Source of the DNA: Alphaproteobacteria bacterium
GTDB lineage: Bacteria > Pseudomonadota > Alphaproteobacteria > DSM-16000 > Inquilinaceae
NCBI GenBank assembly: GCA_028281265.1
Contig: JANQKE010000188.1
Span: 83,712 to 147,711 of the forward strand
Reading direction: 5' to 3'
Length of the DNA: 64,000 nt
A model generated the notes under the pieces. That model saw nothing but the letters and a program-made list of their open reading frames with translations, did no database searches and was not told the origin of the DNA. Positions 50,073 to 62,142 of this stretch are shown here, one piece after another (positions within the stretch are counted from its first letter, which is position 1; each line of letters opens with the position of its first letter). A program made the position numbers and the translations under genes.

Positions 50073-51710
50073 ATGGCCCAGCCACGGGATCTCGGGCGGT
50101 ACGACTACGTCATCGTGGGCGCCGGCAGTGCCGGCTGCGTCCTGGCCAACCGGCTGTCGGCCGATCCGGACGTGTCGGTCCTGCTGCTCGAAGCCGGGGG
50201 CAAGGACGACTATCTCTGGGTCCATGTGCCGGTCGGCTACCTCTACTGCATGGGCAACCCGCGGACCGATTGGGGCTTCTTCACCGAGCCCGAGCCGGCG
50301 CTCAACGGCCGCCGCCTGATGTATCCGCGCGGGCGGATCCTGGGCGGGTGCTCGTCGATCAACGGCATGATCTACATGCGCGGCCAGGCGCGGGACTATG
50401 ATGGCTGGCGCCAGTCCGGCAATCCCGGCTGGGGCTGGGACGACGTGCTGCCGCTGTTCAGGCGGGCCGAGGACCACTATGCCGGGGACACGCCGGCCCA
50501 TGGGGCCGGCGGCGAATGGCGGGTGGAAACCCAGCGCCTGTCCTGGGAGATCCTGGACGCTTTCCGGGACGCGGCCGTGCAGGCCGGGCTGCCCCGGATC
50601 ACGGATTTCAACGCCGGCGACAATGAAGGGGTGGCGTATTTCGAGGTCAACCAGCGGGCCGGGGTCCGGTGGAATGCGGCCAAGGCCTTTCTGCGCCCGG
50701 CCCGGCGGCGGGGCAACCTGACCGTCGTGACCGACGCCGAGGTGCAGACGCTGATCCTGGAGGGCCGGCGGGCGACGGGGGTGTCGCTCCGGCATCACGG
50801 GCTGCCGGCCACCGCCCGGGCGGACGGGGAGGTGATCCTCGCCGCCGGGGCGATCGGGTCACCGCATCTGCTGCAGCTTTCCGGCATCGGGCCGGGCGCG
50901 GTCCTGGCGGCCCATGGGGTCACCCCGGTGCACGACCTGCCGGGGGTGGGGGAGAACCTGCAGGACCATCTGCAACTGCGCTGCATCTACCGGGTCGAGG
51001 GGGTGGAGACCCTGAACCGGCGGGCCGGCACGCTGGCCGGACGGATCGGCATCGCCTGGGAGTATCTCACCCGGCGGTCGGGGCCGATGTCGATGGCGCC
51101 GAGCCAGCTCGGCGCGTTCGCGAAGTCCGACCCGTCCTGCGAGACGGCGAATCTGGAGTATCACGTCCAGCCCCTGTCCCTGGACAGGTTCGGCGACCCG
51201 CTGCACCGGTTCCCTGCCTTCACCGCCAGCGTGTGCAATCTGCGGCCCGACAGCCGCGGCACGGTGCGGCTGACCGCGCCCACGGCGCGCGAGGCGCCGG
51301 CGATCCGGCCCAACTACCTGGCCGCGGAGCGGGACCGGCGGGTCGCCGCCGACGCGATCCGGCTGACCCGCCGGATCGTCGGCCAGCCGGCGCTCGCCCG
51401 CTACCGTCCCGAGGAACACCTGCCGGGTGCGGCCGTCGACGGCGATGACGCCCTGGCGCATGCGGCGGGGAGGATCGGCACCACCATCTTCCATCCGGTC
51501 GGCACCTGCAAGATGGGTCCCGATCCGATGGCGGTGGTCGACGACCGGCTGTGCGTGCACGGCATCGCCGGCCTCAGGGTGGTCGACGCGTCGATCATGC
51601 CGACGATCACCTCCGGCAACACGGCCGCGCCGACCATGATGATCGCCGAGAAGGGGGCGGAGATGATCCGGGCTGACCGCCGGTCCGCCCGGGATGCCCG
51701 CGCGGCTTAG
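50073..51710 (+). CDS. GMC family FAD-dependent oxidoreductase (choline dehydrogenase-like)
   Basis: A 545-residue GMC oxidoreductase. FAD motif DYVIVGAGSAGCVLANRLS near the N-terminus, then LMYPRGRILGGCSSINGMIY and EVILAAGAIGSPHLLQLSGI, the two GMC signatures. The C-terminal catalytic His is in TTIFHPVGTCKMG, and the Asn/His partner segment is MPTITSGNTAAPTMMIAEKG. Such enzymes oxidise an alcohol to an aldehyde or ketone, using quinone or oxygen as acceptor. The ATG at 50073 follows GGGGAGGA, and the longer frame overlaps bcsC and is not real. Betaine genes are absent nearby, so choline is not implied. Confidence 0.9.
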   Translation: MAQPRDLGRYDYVIVGAGSAGCVLANRLSADPDVSVLLLEAGGKDDYLWVHVPVGYLYCMGNPRTDWGFFTEPEPALNGRRLMYPRGRILGGCSSINGMIYMRGQARDYDGWRQSGNPGWGWDDVLPLFRRAEDHYAGDTPAHGAGGEWRVETQRLSWEILDAFRDAAVQAGLPRITDFNAGDNEGVAYFEVNQRAGVRWNAAKAFLRPARRRGNLTVVTDAEVQTLILEGRRATGVSLRHHGLPATARADGEVILAAGAIGSPHLLQLSGIGPGAVLAAHGVTPVHDLPGVGENLQDHLQLRCIYRVEGVETLNRRAGTLAGRIGIAWEYLTRRSGPMSMAPSQLGAFAKSDPSCETANLEYHVQPLSLDRFGDPLHRFPAFTASVCNLRPDSRGTVRLTAPTAREAPAIRPNYLAAERDRRVAADAIRLTRRIVGQPALARYRPEEHLPGAAVDGDDALAHAAGRIGTTIFHPVGTCKMGPDPMAVVDDRLCVHGIAGLRVVDASIMPTITSGNTAAPTMMIAEKGAEMIRADRRSARDARAA

Positions 51711-51779
51711 AGCAAGATGACATGAGGGCGACACCCCCCCCTGCCTGACTCTCGCTCTCCAAGGTGAGAACAGGAGCGG
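51709..51779 (+). repeat. Family B intergenic repeat, copy B2
   Basis: It starts AGAGCAAGATGACATGAGGG immediately at the stop codon of the GMC gene and ends CGCTCTCCAAGGTGAGAACA and then GGAGCG. The central part has lost the perfect stem of copy B3. Confidence 0.8.
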
Positions 51780-51830
51780 CAGGGCGGCTCGGAGGTCCGG
51801 CCTGCCGGCCGGTTGCCGTGACCGTCGGCG

Positions 51831-52211
51831 TCAGGCCGAGGCCATCGGCTCCATCTGCTGCGGCGCGTCCGCGACGCGGAAGCTCTCGCCGCACCCGCAG
51901 CGATCGACCTCGTTGGGGTTGTTGAACACGAACCGGGCGCCGAACTCCTCTTCGACATAGTCCATTTCGGAGCCCAGCAGGAACATCGTCGAGGTCGGCT
52001 CGATGAACAGGGTGACCCCCTTGTCCTCTACCTTCTCCTCGAACCGCTTCTGATCGGCGGCATACTCCATGTAGTACGACAACCCCGAACAGCCGCGCGC
52101 CCGGACGCCGACGCGCACCCCGACGATCGGCGTATCGGACTGGGCCATCAACGACTTGACCCGCTCGGCGGCGCGGTCGGTCACGGTCATGGCTTTGGGC
52201 AACGGTCGCAT
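51831..52211 (-). CDS. A-type iron-sulfur carrier (IscA/ErpA family)
   Basis: A 126-residue HesB/IscA protein. The three cluster cysteines are in [15 protein letters not shown] and near the C-terminus in DRCGCGESF. The core [20 protein letters not shown] and [14 protein letters not shown] is the ErpA/SufA-type layout. It delivers Fe-S clusters to target proteins. I start at the ATG at 52211 ([12 protein letters not shown]), since the longer frame to 52301 is arginine-rich and non-conserved. It stands alone downstream of rpoD with 172 bp between. ErpA, IscA and SufA cannot be separated by sequence alone. Confidence 0.9.
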   Translation of the reverse strand: MRPLPKAMTVTDRAAERVKSLMAQSDTPIVGVRVGVRARGCSGLSYYMEYAADQKRFEEKVEDKGVTLFIEPTSTMFLLGSEMDYVEEEFGARFVFNNPNEVDRCGCGESFRVADAPQQMEPMASA

Positions 52212-52383
52212 CGCACTGGGCTTCCTTGTCCCGGTTTCACCGCGGGCTCCGGCGACCCGGCGGGTCCGGAGCTGAGAACCATTATCATATAAGCGTATCA
52301 CGGCCGGCCAGAAGGGGGGAAGTCAAACCTGGACCCGCATCCCGGGCCGAATTGCCGCCCCCCGGGGGCGAGGATCGCTCCGA

Positions 52384-54417
<2,034 letters not shown>

Positions 54418-54621
54418 TCACACCACGCTCACCGTCGGCCGCCGCACGCCGGGGGCGCGGCGCGGGATACCGACACGATCGACTGACATAGGGTTGCCCC
54501 CCGCGACTGGGGAGGGGCCGACCCGACAGATTTCACCCCATCTGCGTTGACGGGGACCGTCCGACACCCCCGGGGCGCGAACCGGGAGCCTTGCACCGGC
54601 CGGAACCGACGATACCCGCCG

Positions 54622-56490
54622 TCACGGTTCCGACACCGCCCCGATCGCCGCCAACTCGGCCGCCTGGGCCCGGATCGCGAGCATGCGGTCGAGATTCTGC
54701 TGGCTGGGATCGCGGGCACAGGCCTCGGCCGCGGCCCGCAATTCCCGCTCGACCTCGCGGCGCTGGGTCCAGGCCAGCAGCCGATGCCAGGCGGCGCGCG
54801 CGTCCTCGACCGGCCGGGCCGGGTCTGCCGCGGTTTCGGTGCGGATCATCTCCGCCCCGGTGAGTGCGGCGAGGACGTCCTGCAGACCGGCGTCGCGGAG
54901 ATGGTCGGCCAGGACCGCGCGGTCAACCGCTTCGGCCGCCGTCCAGCAATGCAGCACCGCTTCCCGGACCCGTGCGAGGCCGGGGTCGCGGATCTCCGCC
55001 CCGGCCAGGGCCTCGTCCATCTCCGGCAGCAGGGACGGGTGATTGACGGCCAGGGCGAGGGCGATGCGCAGCTCCCGCGTCCCGGCCCCGGCCAGCCCAC
55101 GCGGCACGGGAGGCTGCGGGATCGCGCCTCCGACATCGGCATGCCGGTCGGAGAAGCGCGGGTCCGGGCGGCGGCCCGCCCGGCCGGCCGGCCCGCCGCC
55201 CCCGGCCCGTTGCCGGCGCGGCCAGGCGGGAAACGCCGCATCCATCCGTTCCTTCAGCGCCCGGTCGTAGAAATCCCGGACGATCGGGTCGGCGATGGTC
55301 CGGGCGGTTGCCCTGAGGGCCGCGCCGAGGCCCGCCTTGCCTTCCGGTGTGGCGGTGTCGTGGCTCTCCAGCAAGGTCTCCCACACCGCCTGATCGAGCG
55401 GGCGGGCGGCATCGAGCGTCTGCCTGACCGTCTGCGCCTGTCCCGATCGGATCAGGCTGTCTGGGTCCTCGCCGGGCGGCAGGAACGCGATCCTGGCCGA
55501 ATGCGCCGGCTTGAGGATCGGCAGGATCCGCTCGGCGGCGCGGGCGGCGGCGCGCTTGCCGGCCGTATCGCCGTCGAAGCAGAGCACCGGGACCGGGGCG
55601 AGGCGCCACACCTCCTCCACCTGGGCCTCTGTCAACGCCGTGCCGAGGGGGGCGACCGCCGCACCGAAGCCCGCCTCGTCGAGGGCGATGACGTCGAGAT
55701 AGCCTTCGACCACCACCGGGGTCTGATCGCCCCGTGCGGCCTCCCGTGCCGCGGCGAGATTGTAGAGCAGCCTTCCCTTGTGAAAGATCGGGCTCTCCGG
55801 GCTGTTGATGTATTTGGGCCCGTCCCCTTGCAGAAGGCGGGCGCCGAACGCCACCACGCGCCCCCGTCGGTCGGTCACCGGGAACATCAGCCGGTTGCGG
55901 AAGAAGGCGTAAGGTTTCCGCCCGTCATCCGGCGTGCGGGCGAGCCCCAGCTCCAGCAACTGGTCCAGGCTAAACCCCGCGGCGGTGAGTTCCAGGACCA
56001 GCGCCTGGCCGTCGGCCGGGGCATAGCCCAGGCGGAACCGGCCGATCGCCTCGGCGGAGACCTGGCGGCTTGCCAGGTAGCTGCGGGCTGCCTGGCCGTC
56101 CGGGGACGCCAAGCGCCGCTGGAACAGGGCGGCGGCCGCTTCGGCCAGGTCGTACAGGCCCTTGTGCCGCAGCTCCTGCCGCTGCGCCTGGGCGGTCGGC
56201 TTGGGCATGTCCAGCCCGGCCTGCTCGGCCAGCTGGGCGACCGCTTCGGGGAAGCTCAGCTTGTCGTGGTCGATCAGGAACGAGATGATGTCGCCATGCG
56301 CCCCGCAGCCGAAGCAGTGGTAGAAGCCCTTGTCGTCGATGACGTGGAAGCTGGGCGTCTTCTCGTTGTGGAACGGGCACAGGCCTTTGTATTCCCGCCC
56401 GGCCTTGGCGAGCTTGACCGTGCGACCGACCACGGTGGAGACCGGGATCCGGTCCCGCAATTCGTCGAGGAAACGCTCTGAGATCGCCAT
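54622..56490 (-). CDS. dnaG: DNA primase DnaG
   Basis: A 622-residue primase. The N-terminal CHC2 zinc finger uses Cys38, His41, Cys59 and Cys62 (CPFHNEKTPSFH, then FYHCFGCGAHGD). The TOPRIM catalytic domain shows VVVEGYLDVIALDEAGFGAA with the catalytic Glu, and LCFDGDTAGKRAAARAAERI with the metal-binding DxD-type residues. The C-terminal helicase-binding part (DRAVLADHLRDAG, ARAAWHRLLAWTQRREVERE) is present. It makes RNA primers at the replication fork. Between dnaG and yqeY there is a 15-bp direct repeat. Confidence 0.96.
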   Translation of the reverse strand: MAISERFLDELRDRIPVSTVVGRTVKLAKAGREYKGLCPFHNEKTPSFHVIDDKGFYHCFGCGAHGDIISFLIDHDKLSFPEAVAQLAEQAGLDMPKPTAQAQRQELRHKGLYDLAEAAAALFQRRLASPDGQAARSYLASRQVSAEAIGRFRLGYAPADGQALVLELTAAGFSLDQLLELGLARTPDDGRKPYAFFRNRLMFPVTDRRGRVVAFGARLLQGDGPKYINSPESPIFHKGRLLYNLAAAREAARGDQTPVVVEGYLDVIALDEAGFGAAVAPLGTALTEAQVEEVWRLAPVPVLCFDGDTAGKRAAARAAERILPILKPAHSARIAFLPPGEDPDSLIRSGQAQTVRQTLDAARPLDQAVWETLLESHDTATPEGKAGLGAALRATARTIADPIVRDFYDRALKERMDAAFPAWPRRQRAGGGGPAGRAGRRPDPRFSDRHADVGGAIPQPPVPRGLAGAGTRELRIALALAVNHPSLLPEMDEALAGAEIRDPGLARVREAVLHCWTAAEAVDRAVLADHLRDAGLQDVLAALTGAEMIRTETAADPARPVEDARAAWHRLLAWTQRREVERELRAAAEACARDPSQQNLDRMLAIRAQAAELAAIGAVSEP

Positions 56491-56530
56491 GGCCGGCTGC
56501 GGTACGGGTCGGGCGTCAACTCCCAGGGAT

Positions 56531-56569
56531 CTGACCCAAGGACATTCTGACCCTCTGACCCAAGGACAT
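56531..56569. repeat. 15-bp direct repeat between yqeY and dnaG
   Basis: CTGACCCAAGGACAT occurs at 56531-56545 and again at 56555-56569, with a 9-bp spacer. It lies 41-79 bp upstream of the dnaG start and could be a paired regulator-binding site or a duplication. Confidence 0.8.
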
Positions 56570-56611
56570 GGGGTGTCGGCCGGCCCGTTGCCACGGGCCG
56601 CCGGGCGCGCG

Positions 56612-57070
56612 CTACGCGCTCAGTGCGGTGCGGACGACGCCGCTGGCCTTACCGAAATCCATCTGCCCGGCATAGCGGCTGCGGAGTTCCTGCATCACCC
56701 GGCCCATGTCCTTGAGGCTGCCGGCCCCGAGTTCCGAGATCAGGCTGTTGATCGCGGCCGTGACCTCGGTGTCGTCCAGCTGGCGCGGCAGGAAGCGCTG
56801 GATGACCGCGATTTCGCCGCGCTCCTGCTCGGCGAGGTCGACCCGCCCGCCCTGCTCGTAGAGCGCGATCGACTCCCGACGCTGTTTGATCATGGCCGAC
56901 AGCAGTTGCAGGATCTCGTCATCGGTCAGCCCCTCGGTGTTCCCCTTGCCGCGGGCGGCGATGTCCCGGTCCTTCAGGGCGGCGAGGATCAGCCGGATGG
57001 TGGCGACGGCGATCGTGTCCTTGGCCCGCATCGCGGTCTTGAGCGAGTCGTTCAATTCGGTCCGTAGCAT
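56612..57070 (-). CDS. GatB/YqeY domain-containing protein
   Basis: A 152-residue YqeY protein: MLRTELNDSLKTAMRAKDTI, then ATIRLILAALKDRDIAARGK, the conserved ESIALYEQGGRVDLAEQERG, IAVIQRFLPRQL and the C-terminal KDMGRVMQELRSRYAGQMDF. The fold resembles the tail of GatB, which recognises tRNA, but the cellular role of free YqeY is unclear. The ATG at 57070 gives the normal start. It heads the yqeY-dnaG-rpoD block and is divergent from carA. Confidence 0.9.
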   Translation of the reverse strand: MLRTELNDSLKTAMRAKDTIAVATIRLILAALKDRDIAARGKGNTEGLTDDEILQLLSAMIKQRRESIALYEQGGRVDLAEQERGEIAVIQRFLPRQLDDTEVTAAINSLISELGAGSLKDMGRVMQELRSRYAGQMDFGKASGVVRTALSA

Positions 57071-57330
57071 CGGTCCGTCTCGACGGGGCGACCGCGACCG
57101 GGCGGGGAAGGCCGGAGGGCGCGCCGATTGGTGAGTGTCCCCGGACCCGTTGCGACACCGGCGGCGGAGCGCTCGGGGGCCTGACGAAGACCGCCGGTCC
57201 GGGACGCAAGGGTTGCCGTACCGCCGGTTCAACACACCCTATGGCATGCGACGGCGGCATGGCCAAGCGGCGTGTGTACCGCAGTCGAGCCATCGCGGTC
57301 CAGCCGGTCAGCTTCCGGGGACCGGCCGTT
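57071..57330. other. Divergent intergenic region between yqeY and carA, left part
   Basis: No gene is seen. The full gap to carA is 511 bp and also contains repeats B3 and C2 (57331-57459). Both the yqeY-dnaG-rpoD and the carA promoters should lie here. No riboswitch or leader peptide typical of carA is recognisable. Confidence 0.5.
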
Positions 57331-57402
57331 GGAGCAAGTGTCAGACATGAGGGTGACACACCCTCATGTCCGACTCCCGCTCTCCAAGGGTATGGTAAGA
57401 GC
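57331..57402 (+). repeat. Family B intergenic repeat, copy B3, with perfect 12-bp hairpin
   Basis: GACATGAGGGTG (57344-57355) pairs perfectly with CACCCTCATGTC (57359-57370) over a 3-nt loop. The family tail CGCTCTCCAAGG-GTAAGAGCG follows and merges with the family C element at 57398. Confidence 0.85.
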
Positions 57403-57459
57403 GGGATTGGGACGTCACGCGCGATCGTGGAGCGATCGCCCCTGACGCCATCCCGCTCT
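57398..57459 (+). repeat. Family C inverted repeat, degenerate copy C2
   Basis: Left arm AGAGCGGGATTGGGACGTCA, then CGATCGTGGAGCGATCG at the centre, and right arm TGACGCCATCCCGCTCT, which lacks three bases relative to the perfect copy at 5232-5297. It lies 123 bp before the carA start. Confidence 0.8.
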
Positions 57460-57581
57460 GGCGGTCCGGGGGCGCGGGGCCTAAGCTATCCTGGGTGCCG
57501 TGCGGCCCGCCGGCGATCGGTTCCGGCCGGCCGCCTCCCCGCCTCGCCCCACCGCCGTCAACCCGTGTTTGGTGTCCGTCG

Positions 57582-58763
<1,182 letters not shown>

Positions 58764-58796
58764 ACGGGCCCGGCCGAGGGGCCGGCGGGCGGGCGC

Positions 58797-59432
58797 ATGG
58801 CGGATCTGCTCGGCGACGCCAGAAGCGGCCCGTGGCAGATCCTACCCGGGGTGCATCGGCTTGCCGGTTTCACCGCCGCCGCCGCCCTGATGCCGGAGAT
58901 CGACCGGGTGGCGGCTGCGGCGCCCTTCCGCTTCATGGTGACGCCGGGCGGCCAGCCGATGTCCGCGGCGATGACCAATTGCGGCCCCTTGGGCTGGGTC
59001 AGCGACCGTGCCGGCTACCGCTACGGCCCGACCGATCCCGAAACCGGCCGTCCCTGGCCCGCGATGCCCGCACCGCTGGCGGCGCTGGCCCGCACCGCGG
59101 CGGCGGTGGCCGGCTTCCCGGGCTTCGACCCCGATGCGTGCCTGATCAACCGCTATGCCGTCGGCGCCCGCATGGGCGCGCATCAGGACCGTGACGAACG
59201 CGACTTCGGCCAGCCGATCGTGTCGGTTTCCTTAGGCTTGCCGGCGGTGTTCGCGATGTACGGGCCCAAGCGCGGCGGCCGGGCCACCCCGATTCCGGTA
59301 GCCGACGGCGATGTCGTCGTGTTCGGCGGACCGGCCCGGCGGAACTACCACGCGGTGCGGGCGATCAAGCCCGGCCACCACCCGGTCACCGGGCCCTATC
59401 GCTTCAACGTGACGTTCCGCAAGGCCGGTTAG
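58797..59432 (+). CDS. alkB: AlkB-type 2-oxoglutarate/Fe(II)-dependent DNA repair dioxygenase
   Basis: A 211-residue AlkB. The Fe(II) ligands are His129 and Asp131 in MGAHQDRDE and His185 in RRNYHAV, and the 2-oxoglutarate arginines lie in RFNVTFR (202-208). The substrate lid region is LINRYAVGARMGAHQD. It removes methyl groups from 1-methyladenine and 3-methylcytosine by oxidation. It lies 33 bp after carA and is probably read through from it. A hairpin and a short GAGCGTTTTCAGGG motif follow its stop. Confidence 0.92.
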   Translation: MADLLGDARSGPWQILPGVHRLAGFTAAAALMPEIDRVAAAAPFRFMVTPGGQPMSAAMTNCGPLGWVSDRAGYRYGPTDPETGRPWPAMPAPLAALARTAAAVAGFPGFDPDACLINRYAVGARMGAHQDRDERDFGQPIVSVSLGLPAVFAMYGPKRGGRATPIPVADGDVVVFGGPARRNYHAVRAIKPGHHPVTGPYRFNVTFRKAG

Positions 59433-59436
59433 GGCA

Positions 59437-59482
59437 GCTTTGCGCCCGTTCGGACGCAAAGCCGCTCCGGAGCGTTTTCAGG
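59437..59482 (+). terminator. Hairpin after alkB joined to a GAGCGTTTTCAGGG motif
   Basis: GCTTTGCG (59437-59444) pairs with CGCAAAGC (59455-59462). The palindrome GCTCCGGAGC and then GTTTTCAGGG follow, so a T-run lies just after a small stem. This suits an intrinsic terminator. The motif GAGCGTTTTCAGGG recurs at 63901-63914. There is no gene in 59483-59534. Confidence 0.55.
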
Positions 59483-59534
59483 GGGCCCCCCGGACCCTAG
59501 GACGGTCTTGCCGTGCCGGTCGCGCGCCGCGTGC

Positions 59535-59774
59535 TCACCGCCAGAACGGTCTGCGGGCTTCCTGCTCGGCCTCGGCCCGGCTGCGGCCGATGTCCTTGAG
59601 CTGATGGTCGTCGAGCCCGCGCAGCATGTGCCGTTGCCGCGCCCGTTCCTGCCACTGCCAGATGCGCCCCAAGGCACGGTTCAATCCCCGGGCCAGGATG
59701 GCGGCATGGTCGTGATCGATCATCCAGCGCCTGGCGCGGGACGACACCGTTTGGGGCAGGGGATGGCTTGCCAT
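59535..59774 (-). CDS. DUF1127 (YjiS-like) small protein
   Basis: A 79-residue protein ending with the DUF1127 signature MLRGLDDHQLKDIGRSRAEA followed by EQEARRPFWR. Small DUF1127 proteins are common in alphaproteobacteria. In some species they affect phosphate, carbon or RNA metabolism, but no general role is settled. A GAGGAGACC site precedes the ATG. It is divergent from a LysR gene with a shared 163-bp promoter region that contains a LysR-type dyad, the common arrangement for this family. Confidence 0.9.
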   Translation of the reverse strand: MASHPLPQTVSSRARRWMIDHDHAAILARGLNRALGRIWQWQERARQRHMLRGLDDHQLKDIGRSRAEAEQEARRPFWR

Positions 59775-59866
59775 GGGACAGGTCTCCTCGGGCTGGTCCC
59801 CCGGCAGGAGGGCGGGGGAGCTTCGGTCGGCATGATCGGCCAGCGCGCAAGATGAGACAAACGAAT

Positions 59867-59891
59867 AGGATTTATGGGACCGATCAATCCT
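59867..59891. promoter_or_regulatory. Putative LysR-type binding site between DUF1127 and lysR genes
   Basis: A perfect 6-13-6 inverted repeat (AGGATT, thirteen bases, AATCCT) in the divergent region, 47 bp before the LysR start and 93 bp before the DUF1127 start. Long-spaced dyads of this type bind LysR tetramers, which often control the divergent neighbour. Confidence 0.5.
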
Positions 59892-59937
59892 GCTAATGTG
59901 AAACCGGTCTCTTCCCATCTCCTTCGCGAGGTCGGCC

Positions 59938-60819
59938 ATGGCTCCCGCCACCCTCGAAATCGACCTGCTGCGCAGCTTCGTGGCGATCTCCGATACCGGC
60001 AGCTTCACCGCGGCGGCGTCGGTGGTGAACCGTACGCAGTCGGCGGTCAGCCTGCAGATGCGCCGGCTGGAGGCGCAAGCCGGGGTCAGGCTGTTCCATC
60101 GCCGGGGGCGGGAGACGGCGTTGACCGTCGAAGGCCGGGATCTGCTGGTGCAGGCGCGCCGGCTGTTGCGCCTGCACGACGAGACGGTGGCCAGCCTGCG
60201 CAAGCCGGCGGTGTCCGGCACCGTGCGGGTGGCGATCCCGGACGATTATGCCCTGATCTTCCTGCCGACCCTGTTCCGCCGGTTCAGCGAGGCCTTTCCC
60301 CAGGTCGATCTGGAAGTGACTACGCAAGGCTCGGCCCAGATCCAGCAAGGGCTGGAGGCCGGGGCCTACGATCTCGTGGTCATGTCCCAGATGCACGCCA
60401 GCCCCGATGCCGTCGTCCTGCGGCGGGAGCCGGTGGTGTGGGTCACCGCGCCGACCGGGCTCGCGCACGAGCAGCGCCCGGTCCCGATCGCGCATTTCTC
60501 CTATGAATGCCTGTTCTTCGAGCACGCGTTCCGGGCGTTGGAGCGGGCCGGGATCGCCTACCGTCCGGCCTATCGGTCGAACAGCATCACCGCCCTGCTG
60601 GCGGCGGTGGAGTCGGGGCTGGCGATCTCCTCCCTGGCGGGCAGCTCGGTGCCGCCGGGCCTCAAGACCCTGGACAGCCTGTTCGGGTTACCCCCCTTGC
60701 CGACCATCAACATCGTGCTGCGCACCGCGCCGGGCGGGGTGGGGGAGGCGGGCACCATCCTGGCCCGCCACATCGTCGACGGGTTCCGGACCGAGGGAAC
60801 CGTCACGGCGGCCGCCTGA
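59938..60819 (+). CDS. LysR family transcriptional regulator
   Basis: A 293-residue LysR regulator. The N-terminal winged helix is clear: LEIDLLRSFVAISDTGSFTA, then VVNRTQSAVSLQMRRLEAQA, LFHRRGRETALTVEGRDLL. The effector-binding domain begins at VSGTVRVAIPDDYALIFLPT. It is expected to control the divergent DUF1127 gene and itself. The effector is unknown. Confidence 0.93.
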   Translation: MAPATLEIDLLRSFVAISDTGSFTAAASVVNRTQSAVSLQMRRLEAQAGVRLFHRRGRETALTVEGRDLLVQARRLLRLHDETVASLRKPAVSGTVRVAIPDDYALIFLPTLFRRFSEAFPQVDLEVTTQGSAQIQQGLEAGAYDLVVMSQMHASPDAVVLRREPVVWVTAPTGLAHEQRPVPIAHFSYECLFFEHAFRALERAGIAYRPAYRSNSITALLAAVESGLAISSLAGSSVPPGLKTLDSLFGLPPLPTINIVLRTAPGGVGEAGTILARHIVDGFRTEGTVTAAA

Positions 60820-60859
60820 CCGCCGCCGGCGGGCGCGCATGCATGGGGGGCATGCGCCC

Positions 60860-60878
60860 GGGGGCATGGGGTGCCCCC
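60860..60878. terminator. GC-rich hairpin after the LysR gene
   Basis: GGGGGCA pairs with TGCCCCC over a 5-nt loop, 40 bp after the stop. The neighbouring ATGGGGGGCATGCGCCC adds further self-complementary sequence. No U-tract is present. Confidence 0.4.
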
Positions 60879-60960
60879 ATGGTGCGGTGCGGGAAGACCG
60901 GGTAAACCACCGCCGCATCGACCCGCGCCGGCGCCGGAGGCAGGCGCCGTTTCGTTTCCG

Positions 60961-62124
60961 GTGGATGGCGATTTGGCGGCTGATTTCTTCGACGGCCCGT
61001 TGCCGCGCTACCGTGCGCTGGCGGCGCACGGTGACCTCAAGCCCGATCCGCTGCAGGAACTGGCGGCGGAGAAGCTGCAGTCCCTGCATCACGCGCTCGT
61101 CGGCTATCGGCCGGGGGCGGCCGGCGGCAAGCAAGGCTGGCTGAGCCGGTTCGGGCTGGGCAACCGCCCCAGGGCCGAGATGCCGCAGGGGCTGTATCTG
61201 TTCGGCGGGGTCGGCCGCGGCAAGACCATGCTGATGGACCTGTTCTGCACCCACGCGCCGATCGAGCCCAAGCGCCGGACCCATTTCAACGCCTTCATGA
61301 AGGAGGTGCAGGAGCGGCGTCACCGCTGGCATGACGAGCGCCGGGCCGGCAAGCCGGTGCCGGACGACCCGATCCGGGCGATCGCCGCCGACATCGCCGC
61401 CAAGGCGACGCTGCTGTGCTTCGACGAGTTCACGGTCACCGACGTCGCCGATGCGATGATCCTGCAACGGCTGTTCGGGACCCTGTTCGACCGGGGCGTG
61501 GTGGTGGTCGCCACCTCCAACCGGCCGCCTGACGACCTCTACGCCGGGGGGTTGAACCGGGACCTGTTCGTGCCGTTCATCGACCTGCTCAAGCGCAAGC
61601 TCGATCTCTTGGAACTCGACGGGCCGACCGATTACCGGCTGGTGCGGCTGCTCGGCAGCAAGGTCTACCACTATCCGGCCGGCCCGGGGGCGGCCCGGGC
61701 GCTGGCCCGGGCGTTCGCCGACCTGACCGACCAGGCGACCCCGACGCCTTTCGACCTGGTTCTCAAGGGCCGGCGCCTGCACCTGCCGAAGACCGCCCAC
61801 GGGGTCGCCTGGTGCGGGTTCGACGCCCTGTGCGGCCAGCCGACCGGGGTGGCCGACTACATCGCCCTGGCCACCCACTTCCACACCCTGATCCTGGAGG
61901 ACATCCCCCGGTTCACGGAAGCGGAGAAGGACAAGGCGGCCCGGTTCCGCCTGCTGATCGACGAGCTCTATCAGCACAAGGTCAATCTCGTCGCCAGCGC
62001 GGCGGCCGCACCGGAGCACCTCCTCGCCGGGCTGGAGACCCAGGCCTTCGAGTTCGAGCGGACCGTCAGCCGGCTGATCGAAATGCAGTCCCGTGACTAT
62101 CTGCAGACGCCGCACCTGACCTGA
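60961..62124 (+). CDS. zapE: Cell division protein ZapE (AFG1-like ATPase)
   Basis: A 387-residue AFG1/ZapE ATPase. Walker A is [16 protein letters not shown] (about 81-96) and Walker B is [18 protein letters not shown], the exact family pattern. The C-terminus carries [20 protein letters not shown] and [20 protein letters not shown], which are characteristic. ZapE links to the division ring, and its eukaryotic relatives assist mitochondrial protein quality control. A GTG at 60961 gives the best start ([20 protein letters not shown]), although no good ribosome site is visible. The upstream frame to 60871 is proline-rich and not conserved. It is convergent with dgt. Confidence 0.9.
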   Translation: MDGDLAADFFDGPLPRYRALAAHGDLKPDPLQELAAEKLQSLHHALVGYRPGAAGGKQGWLSRFGLGNRPRAEMPQGLYLFGGVGRGKTMLMDLFCTHAPIEPKRRTHFNAFMKEVQERRHRWHDERRAGKPVPDDPIRAIAADIAAKATLLCFDEFTVTDVADAMILQRLFGTLFDRGVVVVATSNRPPDDLYAGGLNRDLFVPFIDLLKRKLDLLELDGPTDYRLVRLLGSKVYHYPAGPGAARALARAFADLTDQATPTPFDLVLKGRRLHLPKTAHGVAWCGFDALCGQPTGVADYIALATHFHTLILEDIPRFTEAEKDKAARFRLLIDELYQHKVNLVASAAAAPEHLLAGLETQAFEFERTVSRLIEMQSRDYLQTPHLT

Positions 62125-62142
62125 GCGGGCCGATCGCGACGG

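Noticed and set aside
54530..54600. Possible tRNA T-arm on the minus strand (GGTTCGCGCC within a CCCGG stem) between rpoD and dnaG
   Set aside because: The loop would be eight bases, and no acceptor or anticodon arms are present.
57235..57330. tRNA-like segment (TGGCCAAGCGGCG followed by CAGTCGAGCC)
   Set aside because: It resembles a D-arm and T-arm, but acceptor and anticodon stems cannot be formed around it.
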